Shown here: positions 1 to 9,112 of the stretch, one piece after another
Numbering within the stretch: position 1 is the stretch's first letter
Layout of the letters: every line of letters starts with the position of its first letter
NCBI GenBank assembly: GCA_965220935.1
Contig: OZ244857.1
Location: 1,612,001 to 1,676,000 of the forward strand
Direction of reading: 5' to 3'
DNA length: 64,000 nt
Origin: Bin80 sp965220935
Lineage (GTDB): Bacteria > Bacteroidota > Rhodothermia > Rhodothermales > Bin80
Program-made: the position numbers and the translations under genes
The notes under the pieces: generated by a model
What the model was told of the DNA's origin: nothing
Databases searched by the model: none
Seen by the model: only the letters and a program-made list of their open reading frames with translations

Positions 1-716
1 TTCAAAGCGACTAGACGACCCTGAGTCGTGGAAACAATGAGTTTATCGTGATTTGTCTCTGGTGTAACATAGACTGGAGCACCAACATCTAAGGTCCATA
101 GCACACGGCCATCGTATAGAGAAAGTGCGATTACTTCACCATTGTTAACTGCAATGATCACCTTTTGATTGCCAATCAGTGGCCGCGCATAAACACGTCG
201 CTGGCCGTTGAGCTGATAGGTCCATGCGATCTGACCATTGCGTATATCAAAGCGCTGAACTGTTCCATTAGTGTTGACAAAAATCCCTCCTTCACCCCCC
301 ACAGGGGCAATGCCAACCTCTATCGGAGCCCCCCGAATACGCCAAAGCATATCGCCGTGTATAACATCGTAAGCTGCAAGGACTCTACGACCCTGTACCA
401 AGGGCACAACAAGAGTGCTATCAATCAATGCGACCGAACCATTAATCGCATCACCAAAACTTTTCCTCCCTACCCGTTTGCCGGACTCTAAGTCAATGAT
501 ATGAACATCACCACGCCGAGTGGAAACGATAACATTATGGCCAATAATCAACGGTGCATCTGGCCCAAAACCAGCACGAGCATTATACCTCCAATCAATT
601 TCAAGAGGAAGCAAAGGTTCAACCTGAACTTGTGGAGTAGATTCAAGATTCACGAGGAAACGGTTACACCCCGTGAAAAGAATGAGAATTAATAAAGAGG
701 AATTCCTAAAAGTCAA
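1..716 (-). CDS. BamB-like PQQ beta-propeller lipoprotein (partial, C-terminus outside window)
   Basis: A reading frame open to the window edge begins at a TTG (716) overlapping the stop of the upstream gene. It starts with a short hydrophobic segment ending in the lipobox LFTGC, so a lipoprotein signal is visible. The rest has repeated blades with motifs such as GDVHIIDLESGK, GTVQRFDIRNGQIAW and GEVIALSLYDGRVLW, typical of PQQ-like beta-propellers. By family this resembles BamB, the lipoprotein partner of the outer-membrane barrel assembly machine, or a related propeller lipoprotein. It follows an outer-membrane barrel protein gene and is probably co-transcribed with it. The TTG start is inferred from the signal peptide; no strong Shine-Dalgarno sequence is seen. 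The C-terminus is missing, so the family assignment is tentative. Confidence 0.7.
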   Translation of the reverse strand, partial: MTFRNSSLLILILFTGCNRFLVNLESTPQVQVEPLLPLEIDWRYNARAGFGPDAPLIIGHNVIVSTRRGDVHIIDLESGKRVGRKSFGDAINGSVALIDSTLVVPLVQGRRVLAAYDVIHGDMLWRIRGAPIEVGIAPVGGEGGIFVNTNGTVQRFDIRNGQIAWTYQLNGQRRVYARPLIGNQKVIIAVNNGEVIALSLYDGRVLWTLDVGAPVYVTPETNHDKLIVSTTQGRLVAL

Positions 717-3660
717 ATCCGAAAAAGAACTGACGAAAAAGTTTTTGATCATGGGACCGGAATCCGTCACGGAATCTATATCCTAGATCATATCGCAATA
801 CCAAGGCGCCAAAAAGATTCAATCTGAACCCAGCACCCGTGGCCCCAAGTGTCTCACCAGCAAAAATCTGCGGGATACGCTTATGATAGCCATCATTCCA
901 AGTATGAGCAGCATCAAAGAAAAGTGCGCCCCTCAGGTTCACAATTCCTAAAATGGCAAGGGGCGGAACATAAACCGAAGGATTATCAATCAGTGGGAAA
1001 CGCACCTCATGAGATGTAAACCATGCTTTCTTCCCCCGAACATCAAAAAATGGATAGCCTCGTAAGTCCCAACTGCCTCCCATAAACCATAACCGAGCCT
1101 CGCGCCCTTCATTCATACGCCCCAAAAACCTAGATGCAAACGTGATCTGTCGCGTTAATCTTAAGTAATGTCTCAGATCTAATTCAATCGTGATATAATT
1201 CACATTTGAATACAATAAATCCGTGGTGTATGCCGCTGACACCCTCCCGCGCCATCCAGCTGCAGGTCCATTATATCCAAATAATGTGTTATCATGAACC
1301 AGACTGATTTGATTGCTCAATAGAAGTGCCTGTCGATCAATTCGCCTTACAGGAATTTGCTTGTGGTCCCAACTCAATGAGCTTGTCATCTCTATCCGTA
1401 GGAACATTGAAATCGGATAACTCACCGCGCCAAAACCACCCCATATCTCTTCCCAGAAACGAGGTAACTGAGTCGGTGCATCTGGATCAGTCAGATCATA
1501 TCTCAAACCACCATATCTATAAATACCATATCCAATATTTGCTCTTCGTTGCAGTTGTAATCGTGAAATATTGACGTTCAGACCTCGAAGAAAATCGCCT
1601 GTGTACTGACTGGTACTATACAATGTGAGAAAAAACCTGTCATTACCCAAAAGATCTGATAATGACAAAACAGCTGCACCGCCAGTGCCCCATACAGCGC
1701 TGGTAGAAATCTGCCCCTGGACAATATCCAGCCCATATCGTTTGCGATACTTGATTTTATCCTTGATTGACGAAGATTCAATCTTTGGAAACCTCCAAGC
1801 CCCCGCTGAACTATAGTTGGTGGTCTTAGATTCTTCAGTGACCTCAGGCCGATACAACAAAGAATCTAATTGATTAAGTGTTCTAATAGTAAATCTATAA
1901 TTCTCAAAGGCCGAGAAAATGATATGCCCATCAGGTGTCCAAACTGGATCAAATACAGCAGTCGTTAGATCGGTCAATTGCCTCTTCATGCGCAAACCTG
2001 GCTCTGTCGACCGACTGATATAGATCCCAGCATCGGCTAATGCAAGCACTGGCTGACTTGGCTGAGCATCAATAACATGCAGGTTTTGACCGCTGTAGCG
2101 CCCTGTTGAATCTCTTGATGTACTTGTATAAATGATCTGAGTGCCATCAGGGCTCCATGTAGGGGAAAAATCATGCTGATCCCCCGATGTAACATAATCA
2201 ATTTTACCCGTCTCTAAATCATAGATAAACAGGTTATATGCATGTTGATGCCCAAATGAGGTTCGATCTGACGAGAAGACCAGAGAGGTCCCATCAGGGC
2301 TCCACGATGGATCACGATCATCATAGGTGTCATTTGTAAGCTGTCTGAGTATGTCTTGACCTACATCATAGGAGTATAAGTCAATGAATCCACTCTGATT
2401 AATGGCTACAAACGCAATATGCTGTCCATCAGGGCTCCAGGTTGGAGAATACAATCCTGTGATCCCTTCAAAACGATACAGGGATCCACTCTTGTTAGAT
2501 TCAAGATGGTGAGTGTGAATCACATCTGCTTGACCACTCTTTGTCACAAAAGCAAGCCATCCATCTTTAGAAACACTCATCCGGCTATCCAAAAGATGGA
2601 AGGATTCAAATTGGCTACTACGCTCACCTTTGATCAAGATGTCTGGTGGATCAATCGGAGCATAAGAGGAATCAACATTGACCGAGTAGATATTACTATA
2701 ACCTCCATGTTTTGCGGTAAAAATTACCTGCCTCTGACCATCAGTCGTTTGATAAAATACTGGCTTTGAGTTAAAACCTCGAGAGGAAACGTCATCTGTC
2801 AATAGACTGGGGCTGTCCGCAGAATTTAGTCTGGGATAGTAAGTGCTTCGAAGCCACATCTGCCATTGATTGCTGATCGTATAAAGATCATCCTGTAAGG
2901 TGTGTTCCATGACTTTTCGAAAATCCTTGCTTATCCAAGCATTCTCAATGAGTCTAAGGAGTTTTTCTTCCCCATAATGCTGAGATATAAACCGACACAA
3001 AGCCTCTCCTACTTTGTACATCACATAGGTACCGTTGATACGATAAATATTTTCTAAGGGAACCAAATAGTTTGCATAAATTGCATCCCTAATAATCATT
3101 TCATGCTGATAATCCTGTGGGCCAGACCAATACTCTGCCAAACCTTCTGTAAACCACAATGGGGGTAAGCGATTTAAAGGGACTCGGTAATCACGATAGA
3201 CACGTGCAAGCTTATGCATTGTAAATACATGGACTATTTCATGCCTAATAACCCTACGAAAACGATGCAAATTACCATTGGCAGGAATGACCACACGCCC
3301 CTTTAAAAACTCATAAAACCCTCCTACCCCATCAGGAATAAACCCATCGGTGACATTGGTTTGCTTAAAGTGAAGTTGGGATGAGTAGAACAGGATGGGG
3401 ACGCGGCGCGTTACAGAAAAGTTAAACCGTTTTTGTAATTCTGCATAGGCTTCTTCAGCAAATGCCGCCCCATGCTCAGCAAGCGTCTGCATTTCTGGAT
3501 AGAAATACACATCAAAGTGTTCGGTCTCCAGCACATTCCAGTCAAAATCGTCATACTGGATCTTATTGCGGCCAAAATGTGTGGTATACTGCGCGGAAAC
3601 CGGTAATACAACTAGTCCCAGAACGATGGACCAGATCCATACAATCCTTCTGCAGCACAT
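706..3660 (-). CDS. Peptidase MA-like / TolB-type propeller / outer-membrane barrel fusion protein
   Basis: 984 residues with an N-terminal signal peptide (about 1-23, cleavage after VSA). Residues 40-260 resemble a peptidase MA-type zinc metallopeptidase: HEIVH at 140-144, with E172 and E176 in TEGLAEY further on. Residues 280-640 hold TolB/PD40 propeller blades with the repeated signature WSPDG (three clear copies and one WTPDG). The C-terminal third is rich in amphipathic strands and ends in FFGFDF, an aromatic terminus typical of outer-membrane barrels, similar to the surface-antigen (Omp85-like) fold. It is probably an outer-membrane protein whose periplasmic part carries the peptidase-like and propeller domains. 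Whether it is an active protease is inferred from the intact HExxH only. It overlaps the start of the following lipoprotein gene. Confidence 0.8.
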   Translation of the reverse strand: MCCRRIVWIWSIVLGLVVLPVSAQYTTHFGRNKIQYDDFDWNVLETEHFDVYFYPEMQTLAEHGAAFAEEAYAELQKRFNFSVTRRVPILFYSSQLHFKQTNVTDGFIPDGVGGFYEFLKGRVVIPANGNLHRFRRVIRHEIVHVFTMHKLARVYRDYRVPLNRLPPLWFTEGLAEYWSGPQDYQHEMIIRDAIYANYLVPLENIYRINGTYVMYKVGEALCRFISQHYGEEKLLRLIENAWISKDFRKVMEHTLQDDLYTISNQWQMWLRSTYYPRLNSADSPSLLTDDVSSRGFNSKPVFYQTTDGQRQVIFTAKHGGYSNIYSVNVDSSYAPIDPPDILIKGERSSQFESFHLLDSRMSVSKDGWLAFVTKSGQADVIHTHHLESNKSGSLYRFEGITGLYSPTWSPDGQHIAFVAINQSGFIDLYSYDVGQDILRQLTNDTYDDRDPSWSPDGTSLVFSSDRTSFGHQHAYNLFIYDLETGKIDYVTSGDQHDFSPTWSPDGTQIIYTSTSRDSTGRYSGQNLHVIDAQPSQPVLALADAGIYISRSTEPGLRMKRQLTDLTTAVFDPVWTPDGHIIFSAFENYRFTIRTLNQLDSLLYRPEVTEESKTTNYSSAGAWRFPKIESSSIKDKIKYRKRYGLDIVQGQISTSAVWGTGGAAVLSLSDLLGNDRFFLTLYSTSQYTGDFLRGLNVNISRLQLQRRANIGYGIYRYGGLRYDLTDPDAPTQLPRFWEEIWGGFGAVSYPISMFLRIEMTSSLSWDHKQIPVRRIDRQALLLSNQISLVHDNTLFGYNGPAAGWRGRVSAAYTTDLLYSNVNYITIELDLRHYLRLTRQITFASRFLGRMNEGREARLWFMGGSWDLRGYPFFDVRGKKAWFTSHEVRFPLIDNPSVYVPPLAILGIVNLRGALFFDAAHTWNDGYHKRIPQIFAGETLGATGAGFRLNLFGALVLRYDLGYRFRDGFRSHDQKLFRQFFFGFDF

Positions 3661-3738
3661 ATCATTAATAGAGGTTAGATGAGACTACGCCTCCATTAAC
3701 TCTATGTTCATTTTGGGAATTATAACATGGACGGCAAC

Positions 3739-4977
3739 TTACTTCTTGGGTTTACTGCTCTTCTGATTTCCCGCATCCTCATTTAGATACTGCTTTCGCA
3801 CCGCTTGTCGCAGCGTCAACCCACCGTAATGCGGGTTCGTGCAAGGCTCCTCCATTAACTGATCTAGTTTCGCGTCTTGAGATTCCTTCTCATCCTTATT
3901 GTCACCATTTATCCCCCTTAGTTTGTTGTATTTCCTGTGAATTACTTGGCAGTTATCCTCCTCAGTTTTACCTCCCTCACTCCACGGTTTGATATGATCC
4001 GCGTCCATCTTTGAGAGCGGATAAGATTTCCCGTCATGGGCACATTTACGACCTTGACGCTCGTAGACACGCTGCTTCATTCCATTATCAAACGTTCGAA
4101 GATTCAAATGCCGTTCATCACCAGTAAGGATATATTCATAAATTCCTCGCTGCTTCGTTATCTCTTGATTCTCAATTAACTCTTGGATATCTTTTCGGTA
4201 GAGTCATAGTCTACAGACGTGTCCTTGTGTTCATTATAGAATCTACCCCAGTCTAAGCCCTTCATTAAACCTGGGCGTGTCTTGAAACATGATTTAGTCC
4301 ATGCGACTACGGCCCTGAAATACTCCCATAGCGGTTCGGCATTTGCGTCATGATGATGCCGTCCCACATATAGTCTTCAACATTGCCCTTACTGATCCAT
4401 TTAAGGACGGTCTCCAAGTAGTCTTGGCGTATCGGATTCCCTTTTATGTAGTCCGAGCCTAACTCATATGCGGGGCCTTTTGTGCGACTAAAATACCGTT
4501 TGGCATCTTGCAGCCAAGGTCCAGTGTAGACAGCATTTAGAAGCTCTTGATTTGTCAGTCTCTCTCCTGCGATGTTCACAGTTCTGAACCAGTCCAGTTT
4601 CTCACTTTCTGTTCCAGTGCAGACGTAGACCATCAATTCGTAGTTCATTATCTGGTCGGCTTTGTCTTTCGGGAGATTATTAAAGTAGAGGTTATTGACT
4701 GAGAAATTATTGCTAATGTATTGCCCTAGAGATGGTCCTTTGCTGTCCGTCAATCACTTCGTATTGATCATTTTCGTTATTCGCCCAGTACATCACATTC
4801 AGGGGGAAATTGTTACTGATTGAGCGGATCACCGCTTTCCGCTGTTGGTCATCATAAACAAATTCTCTCTGATACGGTGGGCGAATATCCAACCTGCCGT
4901 TATATCCGACTACACCACCTTCGCGGTTATCAAAATAGCCCTCAACTAACTCATACACTCTGAGACACAACTTTCAT
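3739..4977 (-). pseudogene. DUF262-HNH (GmrSD-like) nuclease, broken by frameshifts
   Basis: Collinear pieces in three reading frames together cover a full DUF262 plus HNH protein. The N-terminal piece carries IRPPYQREFVYDD and the DGQQRT motif typical of DUF262. Next come segments with INIAGERLTNQELLNAVY and then HHHDANAEPLWEYF. The C-terminal piece (3739-4107 plus its upstream extension) is an HNH-type nuclease with a DADHIKPWSEGGK core. Breaks are visible near 4728 (2 bases missing compared with the sister copy at 6284), near 4365 and near 4200. An ATG at 4977, 3 bp after the methyltransferase stop, is the likely original start, but 8 bases present in the copy at 8090 are missing just inside it. 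Such proteins next to EcoRI-type methyltransferases are thought to be the restriction partner. This is the only one of three copies with a C-terminus. Confidence 0.85.
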
Positions 4978-4980
4978 CAA

Positions 4981-5937
4981 TCAGATCTGCTTGTTGCGAA
5001 TAATAATACGAAAATAAGGGCATTTTCCATTGATGCTTAAATCCTTACCGTCATTTCCTTTCCTAAACCGAATAATCTCAAACTGCTCGGGATTATGCTT
5101 GTCCAGAAACGTAATAGGCACCCCCATCGCTCCGCTCCAATCTTCTGGAATTTCATTGGTCTTACTCACCTCAATCGCATCGTAGTTGTCGTAGTGCGGA
5201 TACTGCTCTGGCGAGTATTTCTTGTAGAGAATTAACTCCTCATTGCGCTTTTTGTGATCCAGGTTCGTAAACCAGACAACATTCCTGAATTTGACCAATC
5301 CAGTTTCAGGATTGTAAACACTTGATGTAAAATGATCTGGGTGATTTGTCTTGAAATACGCATTCCCTGCATTAAATCCAAACCCCAACCATAGTTTGTT
5401 TTCTTTGATCAACGGAAAGATCTCTTTGTAGGTGATTGCATTCCTGGGACCAATAATCAGAAACTTTTTGTCGTACTCAATCAGCTGCGCCACATACTTA
5501 CGAAAGAGTGAAAACGGTGGATTGGTCACCACAATATCGGACTGCTTCAGAAGTTCTATACACTCAGGACTCCGAAAATCTCCATCGCCCTGCAACGGCT
5601 TGACCTCAATCTCGTGGGGGTCTGGGCGACGGTTCCCGTCCTGATCTCCGTTGTATTCCAAATACACCGCCTGCTCGGAATCATGGGATGAAAACAGATC
5701 GGGTTGCTGGTTTTTGTAACAGGTCGTAATCAACTTCTTCAATCCATACCACTCAAACTGTTTGGAGAAGAACGTGAAGAAATTACTTACACGCGGATCA
5801 TCACAGTTGCAGTAGACCACTTTGTCACGGAAGTGATCTTTGTAATGACGTAGTTCATTTTCTATATCGCTCAACTGAGTATAGAATTCATCTTTAGCAG
5901 ATGCCTTCGCCTTATGTAAGTTCTGGTTATATCCCAT
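4981..5937 (-). CDS. EcoRI-family adenine-specific DNA methyltransferase, copy 1
   Basis: 318 residues from the ATG at 5937 (MGYNQNLHKAKASAKDEF), the start shared with two sister genes. A longer in-frame reading starting at 6078 exists only because a duplicated isomerase tail lies upstream. The catalytic NPPF motif of N6-adenine methyltransferases is at about residue 139, within VVTNPPFSLF, and a CNCDDPRVSNFF segment precedes it. The N-terminal ~184 and C-terminal ~95 residues are nearly identical to copies 2 and 3. Residues ~185-222 are unrelated in sequence (here FNAGNAYFKTNHPDHF...), consistent with a target-recognition module. It is followed 3 bp later by the broken DUF262 nuclease. Function is inferred from family; the target sequence is unknown. 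Confidence 0.85.
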   Translation of the reverse strand: MGYNQNLHKAKASAKDEFYTQLSDIENELRHYKDHFRDKVVYCNCDDPRVSNFFTFFSKQFEWYGLKKLITTCYKNQQPDLFSSHDSEQAVYLEYNGDQDGNRRPDPHEIEVKPLQGDGDFRSPECIELLKQSDIVVTNPPFSLFRKYVAQLIEYDKKFLIIGPRNAITYKEIFPLIKENKLWLGFGFNAGNAYFKTNHPDHFTSSVYNPETGLVKFRNVVWFTNLDHKKRNEELILYKKYSPEQYPHYDNYDAIEVSKTNEIPEDWSGAMGVPITFLDKHNPEQFEIIRFRKGNDGKDLSINGKCPYFRIIIRNKQI

Positions 5938-5990
5938 CAGGCGATCAGATCGTTGTATTTCAACCGTTTCCCGACCATACCCTTCTACGC

Positions 5991-6216
5991 TCAAGCTAAT
6001 GCGCCTTTGAGCTGTGAGATAAGTCCGACAGGTGATGGATCCGTCTTGTTGAGAATAGCAAGATAAAGACTGACCCAATCACTGATGTACATGAGTGATA
6101 ATTGACGCGCCAATCGACTTTCACCCAGACTGTGAATCTCATGCCAACTATGAGCGTGGGGTTCCAGAAGAGATCGGGTTACATCCAGTCTCCGCTGTGT
6201 CCGATGATGATCTTCT
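5991..6216 (-). pseudogene. Duplicated 3' tail of the phosphoglucose/phosphomannose isomerase gene, copy A
   Basis: About 226 bp, nearly identical to the last ~75 codons of the isomerase gene at 9113-9340 and including its stop codon. It is joined at its upstream edge to a DUF262 fragment across the short shared sequence TTGTCT. It cannot encode a protein alone. It marks the unit boundary of the tandem amplification. Confidence 0.85.
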
Positions 6217-6533
6217 TGTCTTTCGGGATATTATGAAAGTAGAGGTCATTGACTGAGAAATTATTGCTAATGTATTGCCCAATAGAGATGGTCCTTTGCT
6301 GTCCGTCAATCACTTCGTATTGATCATTTTCCTTATCCGCATAGTACATCACATTCAGGGGGAAATTGTTACTGATTGAGAGGATCACCGCTTTCCACTG
6401 TTGGTCATCATAAACAAATTCTCTCTGATACGGTGGGCGAATATCCAACCTGCCGTTATATCCGACTACACCACCTTCGCGGTTATCAAAATAGCCCTCA
6501 ACTAACTCATACACTCTGAGATACAACTTTCAT
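6217..6533 (-). pseudogene. Truncated DUF262 N-terminal fragment, copy 2
   Basis: About 100 codons matching the N-terminus of the DUF262 gene at 4977, including RPPYQREFVYDDQQ and DGQQRTISIGQYISNNF. The frame then runs out of register into the duplicated isomerase tail, ending in IIIGHSGDWM. The HNH half is absent. The ATG at 6533 is out of frame with the conserved VYELVEGYF segment because of the same 8-base loss as in copy 1; a TTG at 6526 would be in frame. Non-functional as a nuclease. A residual 115-residue DUF262-only peptide is possible. Confidence 0.8.
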
Positions 6534-6536
6534 CAA

Positions 6537-7487
6537 TCAGATCTGCTTGGTGCGAATGATAATACGAAAATAAGGGCACTTTCCATTGATGCTTAAATCC
6601 TTACCGTCATTTCCTTTCCTAAACCGAATAATCTCAAACTGCTCGGGATTATACTTGTCCAGAAACGTAATAGGCACGCCCATTGCACCTCCCCAATCCT
6701 CTGGGATATCATTGGTCTTACTCACCTCAATTGCATCGTAGTTGTCGTAGTGCGGATACTCCTCTGGCGAGTACTTCTTGTATAGAATTAACTCCTCATT
6801 GCGCTTTTTGTGTGAGAGATTCGTAAACCAGTGAACCCCCGATACCCGAATCATTCCCTCTTTCCTGTCTGCCGCAGTTGCATAATCGTCATACCGACTA
6901 ATAAAGTGCCCTGCCCCGCCCTTAAAACCAATCCCCAACCATAGTTTGTTTTCTTTGATCAACGGAAAGATCTCCTTGTATGTAATCGCATTCTGGTGTC
7001 CAATGATCAGAAATTTTTTCTCATACTTGATGAGCTGCGCCACATACTTACGAAAGAGTGAAAACGGTGGATTCGTCACCACAATATCGGACTGCTTCAG
7101 GAGTTCTATACACTCAGGACTCCGAAAATCTCCATCGCCCTGCAACGGCTTGACAGCGATCTCGTGGGAATCTGGGCGGCGGTTTCCGTCCTGATCTCCG
7201 TTGTATTCCAAATACACCGCCTGCTTAGAATCATGGGATGAAAACAGATCGGGCTGCTGATTCTTGTAACAGGTCGTAATCAACTTCTTCAATCCATACC
7301 ACTCAAACTGTTTGGAGAAGAACGTGAAGAAATTACTTACACGCGGATCATCACAGTTGCAGTAGACCACTTTATCACGGAAGTGATCTTTGTAATGACG
7401 TAGTTCATTTTCTATATCGCTTAATTGCGTATAGAATTCATCTTTAGCAGATGCCTTCGCCTTATGTAAGTTCTGGTTATATCCCAT
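6537..7487 (-). CDS. EcoRI-family adenine-specific DNA methyltransferase, copy 2
   Basis: 316 residues from the ATG at 7487, intact. The NPPF motif is at residues 139-142. The flanks are almost identical to copies 1 and 3, while residues ~185-221 are distinct (IGFKGGAGHFISRYDDYA...GMIRVSGVHW). By family it should methylate the N6 of adenine in a specific site; the distinct internal module suggests a different site from its sisters. It lies between a duplicated isomerase tail (upstream) and a truncated DUF262 fragment 3 bp downstream, so its restriction partner is gone. Confidence 0.85.
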   Translation of the reverse strand: MGYNQNLHKAKASAKDEFYTQLSDIENELRHYKDHFRDKVVYCNCDDPRVSNFFTFFSKQFEWYGLKKLITTCYKNQQPDLFSSHDSKQAVYLEYNGDQDGNRRPDSHEIAVKPLQGDGDFRSPECIELLKQSDIVVTNPPFSLFRKYVAQLIKYEKKFLIIGHQNAITYKEIFPLIKENKLWLGIGFKGGAGHFISRYDDYATAADRKEGMIRVSGVHWFTNLSHKKRNEELILYKKYSPEEYPHYDNYDAIEVSKTNDIPEDWGGAMGVPITFLDKYNPEQFEIIRFRKGNDGKDLSINGKCPYFRIIIRTKQI

Positions 7488-7540
7488 CAGACGATCAGAT
7501 CATTGTATTTCAACCGTTTCCCGACCATACCCTTCTACGC

Positions 7541-7766
7541 TCAAGCTAATGTGCCTTTGAGCTGTGAGATAAGTCCGACAGGTGATGGATCCGTCTTGTT
7601 GAGAATAGCAAGATAAAGACTGACCCAATCACTGATGTACATGAGTGATAATTGACGCGCCAATCGACTTTCACCCTGACTGTGAATCTCATGCCAACTA
7701 TGAGCGTGGGGTTCCAGAAGAGATCGGGTTACATCCAGTCTCCGCTGTGTCCGATGATGATCTTCT
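7541..7766 (-). pseudogene. Duplicated 3' tail of the isomerase gene, copy B
   Basis: Second ~226-bp copy of the isomerase 3' end with its stop codon, nearly identical to copy A and to 9113-9340. It joins a DUF262 fragment at the same junction as copy A. The shared junction shows that the array arose from one event followed by unequal amplification. Confidence 0.85.
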
Positions 7767-8090
7767 TGTCTTTCGGGATATTATGAAAGTAGAGGTCATT
7801 GACTGAGAAATTATTGCTAATGTATTGCCCAATAGAGATGGTCCTTTGCTGTCCGTCAATCACTTCGTATTGATCATTTTCCTTATCCGCATAGTACATC
7901 ACATTCAGGGGGAAATTGTTACTGATTGGGAGGATCACCGCTTTCCACTGTTGGTCATCATAAACAAATTCTCTCTGATACGGTGGGCGAATATCCAACC
8001 TGCCGTTATATCCGACTACACCACCTTCGCGGTTATCAAAATAGCCTCAACTAACTCATATACTCTAACACTTCGAGATACAACTTTCAT
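7767..8090 (-). pseudogene. Truncated DUF262 N-terminal fragment, copy 3
   Basis: Same fragment type as copy 2, truncated at the identical isomerase junction. This copy keeps the probable ancestral start, ATG at 8090, reading MKVVSRSVRVYELVEG in frame. It then loses one base (near 8045) and shifts frame. The other copies lack 8 bases in this start region but keep the base lost here, so the copies decayed independently after duplication. Confidence 0.8.
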
Positions 8091-8093
8091 CAA

Positions 8094-9059
8094 TCAGATC
8101 TGCTTGGTGCGAATGATAATACGAAAATAAGGGCATTTTCCATTGATGCTTAAATCCTTACCGTCATTTCCTTTCCTAAACCGAATAATCTCAAACTGCT
8201 CGGGATTATGCTTGTCCAGAAACGTAATAGGCACGCCCATATATCCCTTCCAATCTTCTGGAATTTCATTGGTCTTACTCACCTCAATCGCATCATAGTT
8301 GTCGTAGTGCGGGTACTCCTCAGGTGAGTATGTCTTATACAGGATTAATTCTTCATGACGCTTCTTATGAGGTAAGTTCGTGAACCAGCGAACCCCTTTC
8401 ACCCGAACAAATCTCCTACCATTTTCATCTATCCTATGAGATGCCGCCGTTAAAGGGTAATTATCTGGAACCCCAAACTCTCTATCTCCGCTTGATATGC
8501 TAGGACCATACCACATCCGATTTTCCTTAAACAAAGGGAATATCTCTTTATAGGTGGTGGCATTCATGTTACCTATAATCAAGAATTTCTTATCGTATTC
8601 CATGAGTTGACCAACATATTCCCGAAACAACGAAAACGGTGGATTCGTCACCACAATATCGGACTGCTTCAGAAGTTCTATACACTCAGGACTCCGAAAA
8701 TCTCCATCGCCCTGCAACGGCTTGACCTCAATCTCGTGGGGATCTGGGCGACGGTTCCCGTCCTGATCTCCGTTGTATTCCAAATACACCGCCTGCTCGG
8801 AATCATGGGATGAAAACAGATCGGGCTGCTGATTCTTGTAACAGGTCGTAATCAACTTCTTCAATCCATACCACTCAAACTGTTTGGAGAAGAACGTGAA
8901 GAAATTACTTACACGCGGATCATCACAGTTGCAGTAGACCACTTTATCATGGAAGTGATCTTTGTAATGACGTAGTTCATTTTCTATATCGCTTAATTGC
9001 GTATAGAATTCATCTTTAGCAGATGCCTTCGCCTTATGTAAGTTCTGGTTATATCCCAT
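8094..9059 (-). CDS. EcoRI-family adenine-specific DNA methyltransferase, copy 3
   Basis: 321 residues from the ATG at 9059, intact, NPPF motif at 139-142. This is the copy next to the complete isomerase gene, so it probably sits at the original site. Its internal module (about 180-227; PSISSGDREFGVPDNYPL...RRFVRVKGVRW) differs from both sisters. A few synonymous and conservative changes also spread slightly outside the module (for example FREYVGQLMEYDKK). The stop is 3 bp before the DUF262 start, the arrangement expected for a coupled methyltransferase-nuclease operon. Confidence 0.85.
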   Translation of the reverse strand: MGYNQNLHKAKASAKDEFYTQLSDIENELRHYKDHFHDKVVYCNCDDPRVSNFFTFFSKQFEWYGLKKLITTCYKNQQPDLFSSHDSEQAVYLEYNGDQDGNRRPDPHEIEVKPLQGDGDFRSPECIELLKQSDIVVTNPPFSLFREYVGQLMEYDKKFLIIGNMNATTYKEIFPLFKENRMWYGPSISSGDREFGVPDNYPLTAASHRIDENGRRFVRVKGVRWFTNLPHKKRHEELILYKTYSPEEYPHYDNYDAIEVSKTNEIPEDWKGYMGVPITFLDKHNPEQFEIIRFRKGNDGKDLSINGKCPYFRIIIRTKQI

Positions 9060-9112
9060 CAGACGATCAGATCATTGTATTTCAACCGTTTCCCGACCAT
9101 ACCCTTCTACGC

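Noticed and set aside
1326..2769. Several plus-strand frames of 60-120 codons inside the peptidase/propeller gene
   Set aside because: They are shadows of the well-supported minus-strand gene and lack family features.
5938..6078. 47-codon N-terminal extension of methyltransferase copy 1
   Set aside because: It reads the duplicated isomerase tail out of frame and is absent from the sister genes; the conserved start is at 5937.
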